Assembly (NCBI GenBank): GCA_964520045.1 | Contig: CAZFMJ010000101.1 | Location: 1 to 7,381 of the forward strand | Reading direction: 5' to 3' | DNA: 7,381 nucleotides | Source: CAZFMJ01 sp964520045 | Lineage (GTDB): Bacteria > Elusimicrobiota > Elusimicrobia > Elusimicrobiales > CAZFMJ01 | Shown here: positions 5,567-7,381 of the stretch, in pieces | Position numbering within the stretch: position 1 is the first letter of the stretch | Layout: each line of letters begins with the position of its first letter | Notes under the pieces: model-generated | What the model was told of the DNA's origin: nothing | The model's input: the letters and a program-made list of their open reading frames with translations, nothing else | The model's database searches: none | Translations under genes and position numbers: made by a program

Positions 5567-5593
5567 CTGGTGACTGGCATCTGGTGACTTGGC
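5567..5593. repeat. 14-bp near-tandem repeat (ctggtgactggcat)
   Basis: The unit ctggtgactggcat (5567-5580) is followed by ctggtgacttggc (5581-5593). This is intergenic DNA upstream of the anchored protein gene and has the look of a dispersed repeat family. No function is visible. Confidence 0.6.
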
Positions 5594-5599
5594 GACCTC

Positions 5600-5629
5600 T
5601 TTATAGCCGTCCAGCCGCCAAGCAGTCGA
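5600..5629 (-). promoter_or_regulatory. possible promoter for the anchored protein gene
   Basis: On the minus strand TCGACT (5629-5624) is separated by 18 bp from TATAAA (5605-5600), about 100 bp upstream of the ATG at 5503. Both boxes are imperfect, and no competing signal was found in the divergent gap 5504-5760. Confidence 0.3.
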
Positions 5630-5678
5630 GCTGCCCAGCATTCTTTTGTAATTCTATTCTTTTTATCCCCCCCCCGCA

Positions 5679-5710
5679 ATGTTTTTTTCTCAGCATGTTT
5701 TTTTCTCAGC
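5679..5710. repeat. 16-bp perfect tandem repeat upstream of the XRE promoter
   Basis: The unit atgtttttttctcagc occurs twice back to back (5679-5694, 5695-5710), ending 13 bp before the -35 box of the XRE operon. A run of nine C (5667-5675) lies just before it. It could be an upstream binding region or a simple slippage product. Confidence 0.75.
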
Positions 5711-5723
5711 TGGAATATCCCCC

Positions 5724-5752
5724 TTGACAACTTCCATTTTGTGACTTATACT
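5724..5752 (+). promoter_or_regulatory. strong sigma-70-type promoter of the XRE-nucleotidyltransferase operon
   Basis: TTGACA (5724-5729) matches the -35 consensus fully, the spacer is 17 bp, and TATACT (5747-5752) matches five of six -10 bases. Transcription should start about 5758-5760, directly before the ATG at 5761, so the mRNA would be leaderless; no Shine-Dalgarno sequence exists. Confidence 0.85.
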
Positions 5753-5767
5753 ATTCATATATGAATA
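5752..5767. promoter_or_regulatory. 16-bp palindromic operator over the transcription and translation start
   Basis: TATTCATATATGAATA is a perfect palindrome. It begins at the last base of the -10 box and covers the predicted transcription start and the ATG (5761-5763). This is the expected size and place for a site bound by a dimeric XRE-type repressor, most simply the protein encoded immediately downstream. Binding is inferred. Confidence 0.65.
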
Positions 5768-6546
5768 AGATTAATAAAGCATTCGGAAGATTACTGCGGG
5801 ATAAGCGGGAGGAATTTAAGCTCTCGCAAACCGAATTCGCGCATAATGCGGGGTGGCCGCAGACCACCGTTTCGCGCATTGAACAAGGCCTGCGCGACAT
5901 TACTCTCCCCGAAATGCTCTCTGCGGCACGCGTGCTCCGATGCTCCGTCACCGGCTTGCTTGGCGAGCTAGACGGGCGGACAGCCGGCGTTATGCAGACG
6001 CATACTCCCGCTGAACAGCCTTATTTTACTGCGGGCTTTAGCTCTGCCTTTGCGAGCGAAACCGCAATGATTGCTCAATTGGCGCTATACGGAGTCAGAT
6101 TTATAGGCGTAAAGACACAACCGGCTTTTGCGGCCATTCCGGTTGAAGAGGTTATTTTGGCGGCGCTTCGCTTTGCGAATGAGCCCCGTATTTTTGAAGC
6201 GCTCCCCGCCCTGACGATTAAGAACGCTCATCGTCTTCATTGGGACAAACTGATTTACGGCGCCTATGCCTTTCACTTTCAAAACCGCCTCGGCATGATT
6301 ATCGCCGCCGCTCTGCAGCTGAAAAATTCAGCGAAAGGCATAGACAAAAAAACATGGCCCGTGCTCCAGCGGGTCCATGACACGCTGGCCGACGGAAAGC
6401 TTGACCGCGATGAGATTGTGGGACCGAGGCCGAAGACGGACGAGGCTTTCGCATTTCTGCTGAGCCGAACTCCCGATTGGCTCCGTTTTTGGCATGGCAT
6501 GGGTTCTGCCGATTTAAAATCCTTTCAGCGCTATCTTCCGCAATGA
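5761..6546 (+). CDS. XRE-family regulator with large C-terminal domain, probable antitoxin
   Basis: A 261-residue protein. Residues about 7-66 form a Cro/C1-type helix-turn-helix: FGRLLRDKREEFKLSQTEF, then NAGWPQTTVSRIEQG as turn and recognition helix. A flexible section (about 70-90) leads to a 170-residue C-terminal domain that I do not recognise; it contains ALRFANEPRIFEALPALTIKN and AFHFQNRLGMIIAAALQL and looks mainly helical. Plain XRE repressors are shorter, so this domain probably contacts the product of the next gene, whose ATG overlaps this stop codon (ATGA). Its own start codon lies inside a palindrome, suggesting autorepression. By arrangement it would be the antitoxin and regulator of a two-gene module. 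The regulator role is well supported; the antitoxin role is inferred. Confidence 0.85.
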   Translation: MNKINKAFGRLLRDKREEFKLSQTEFAHNAGWPQTTVSRIEQGLRDITLPEMLSAARVLRCSVTGLLGELDGRTAGVMQTHTPAEQPYFTAGFSSAFASETAMIAQLALYGVRFIGVKTQPAFAAIPVEEVILAALRFANEPRIFEALPALTIKNAHRLHWDKLIYGAYAFHFQNRLGMIIAAALQLKNSAKGIDKKTWPVLQRVHDTLADGKLDRDEIVGPRPKTDEAFAFLLSRTPDWLRFWHGMGSADLKSFQRYLPQ

Positions 6547-7121
6547 AACAAGCAAGAGAACCGGAACTACTGGACTTCTTTCGGGACATTGATAAGCGTC
6601 TCGGCAAAGAAAACCCTGTAAAAAAAATCTCACTTTATATCTTCGGCGGGGCGGCGGCCGTTATTGCATATGGGTCTAAGCGCGGGACTATGGATATTGA
6701 CGCATATGTTGAGGATCGCGCAATAGAGGACAAGCTCTTGAAATGGGCCGGGCAAGGCTCAGAATTAGAAAAAAAACACGGACTATATTTTCATAATGTG
6801 AATATAGAAATGATGCTCATTGAAACCCCTGATTGGAAGGAGCGCAGCGTAGAGATTCAGAGCGGCGAACTGAAACATATTCAAGTCATGGCTTTAGGCA
6901 AGGAAGACCTGATTCTTAGCAAACTCAGCCGTTATAATGACCGCGACCGCGAAGACATTCAGTTTATTACAGAGAACTACAGTATCGATCCGGATAAGCT
7001 GATTGCATACTATAAGTCGGCGCGGCTATACTTCGTAGGCGGCACAAAAATGCTTGACACAACATTTAACATCGTTCTGCGGGAACATTTCGGCCTGCCT
7101 CCCCGCTCTTTCGCAGAGTAG
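6543..7121 (+). CDS. DUF6036-like nucleotidyltransferase, probable toxin of the XRE pair
   Basis: A 192-residue protein of the nucleotidyltransferase fold. FGGAAAVIAYGSKRGTMDID gives the GG (35-36) and the DxD metal site (D51, D53). Further on, ALGKEDLILSKLSRYNDRDREDIQFI (about 117-142) matches the late K-L-x-R...D-x-x-D block seen in DUF6036 and AbiEii-type proteins. Members of this broad group pair with upstream regulators in toxin-antitoxin and phage-abortive systems. The ATG at 6543 is used because it overlaps the XRE stop by four bases; the frame is open further upstream, but that would overlap the XRE gene by about 70 bases. The transferred nucleotide and target are unknown. The C-terminal 40 residues after SIDPDKLIAYY have no motif I recognise. 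Confidence 0.82.
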   Translation: MKQAREPELLDFFRDIDKRLGKENPVKKISLYIFGGAAAVIAYGSKRGTMDIDAYVEDRAIEDKLLKWAGQGSELEKKHGLYFHNVNIEMMLIETPDWKERSVEIQSGELKHIQVMALGKEDLILSKLSRYNDRDREDIQFITENYSIDPDKLIAYYKSARLYFVGGTKMLDTTFNIVLREHFGLPPRSFAE

Positions 7122-7215
7122 CGCAACAGCAAAAATATCACTACCCGCGCTCTCTGCTTTTGCAAAATAATTGAGATTTAGAGCAACATCCCCTTTGGGT
7201 TTTTGGGTTAACCGT

Positions 7216-7381
7216 TTACTGCCTGCCAAGCGTGTCCATTATCTCTTTAAACCGCGCCTGATACTCGGGATAGGAAAGATAAACCGGCGACAGCCTTTCT
7301 TCAACTAAAAAAACGGGATTGCTCCGTATTTCTTTCTCTTCTTTAACCAGCGGCAGAAGTTCCTGTCTGGCCGTCTCTTTA
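7216..7381 (-). CDS. small secreted helical protein, copy 2 (5' part beyond the window)
   Basis: The last 54 codons of a second copy of the gene at 4250-4696. Over 7224-7381 against 4273-4430 there are five mismatches in 158 bp and no gaps, about 97% identity. Three mismatches change the protein (H to Y, Q to E, N to S) and two are silent; a K-to-R change lies just beside the aligned block. The protein stops after LGRQ, matching LGKQ of copy 1, and lacks the GDADD tail. The N-terminus with signal peptide should lie to the right of the window. The 94-bp gap after the nucleotidyltransferase gene (7122-7215) shows no clear feature; the two genes converge. Confidence 0.88.
   Translation of the reverse strand, partial: KETARQELLPLVKEEKEIRSNPVFLVEERLSPVYLSYPEYQARFKEIMDTLGRQ

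Noticed and set aside
6477..6542. Longer N-terminus of the nucleotidyltransferase from 6477
   Set aside because: It would overlap the XRE gene by about 70 bases; the ATGA overlap at 6543 is the usual coupled start.
1..7381. CRISPR array, tRNA, rRNA, transposase or integrase
   Set aside because: No regularly spaced repeats, cloverleaf, rRNA block or recombinase gene was found on either strand.

Overview
The window looks like a piece of chromosome from an uncultured-type Gram-negative bacterium. The best hint is the secreted protein at 4814-5503, whose N-terminus (membrane anchor followed by an ETLTLHAYYPSP-G-Y-RL motif) resembles proteins I associate with Elusimicrobiota and Omnitrophota. The intergenic DNA is also rich in short dispersed repeats of a kind seen in such genomes. 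This placement is an inference from style, not a database match.

Left third (1-3171): a vitamin B12 import operon on the plus strand. A compact cobalamin riboswitch (about 136-258) is followed by an intrinsic terminator (285-320), then btuF (binding protein), btuC (permease) and btuD (ATPase). A structured palindromic repeat occurs twice in this operon: just before and overlapping the riboswitch (64-150), and again at the 3' end of btuC (2300-2376), where it supplies the last 25 codons. The two copies differ by paired changes that keep a stem intact. BtuD has Ser where the Q-loop Gln is expected.

Middle (3172-5503), all on the minus strand: an MntA-HepT toxin-antitoxin pair flanked by perfect 26-bp direct repeats (3172-3197 and 4242-4267), then a small secreted helical protein, then the membrane-anchored protein with a Pro-Ala linker and a Cys-rich tail. 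Each 26-bp repeat also forms the stop codon and the last five residues (GDADD) of an unrelated gene.

Right third (5504-7381): a promoter with near-consensus boxes and a 16-bp palindrome lying across the start codon drive a two-gene plus-strand operon: an XRE-family regulator with a large uncharacterised C-terminal domain, and a DUF6036-like nucleotidyltransferase, joined by an ATGA overlap. This is probably a second nucleotidyltransferase-based toxin-antitoxin or defence module, and it is the best candidate here for a little-described system. The window ends in the 3' part of a second copy of the small secreted protein gene, about 97% identical in DNA to the copy at 4250-4696. A recent duplication therefore brackets the anchored protein gene and the XRE-nucleotidyltransferase pair.

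Overall: a core nutrient-uptake operon next to an accessory zone holding two nucleotidyltransferase modules, duplicated secreted genes, poly-C tracts and several repeat families.
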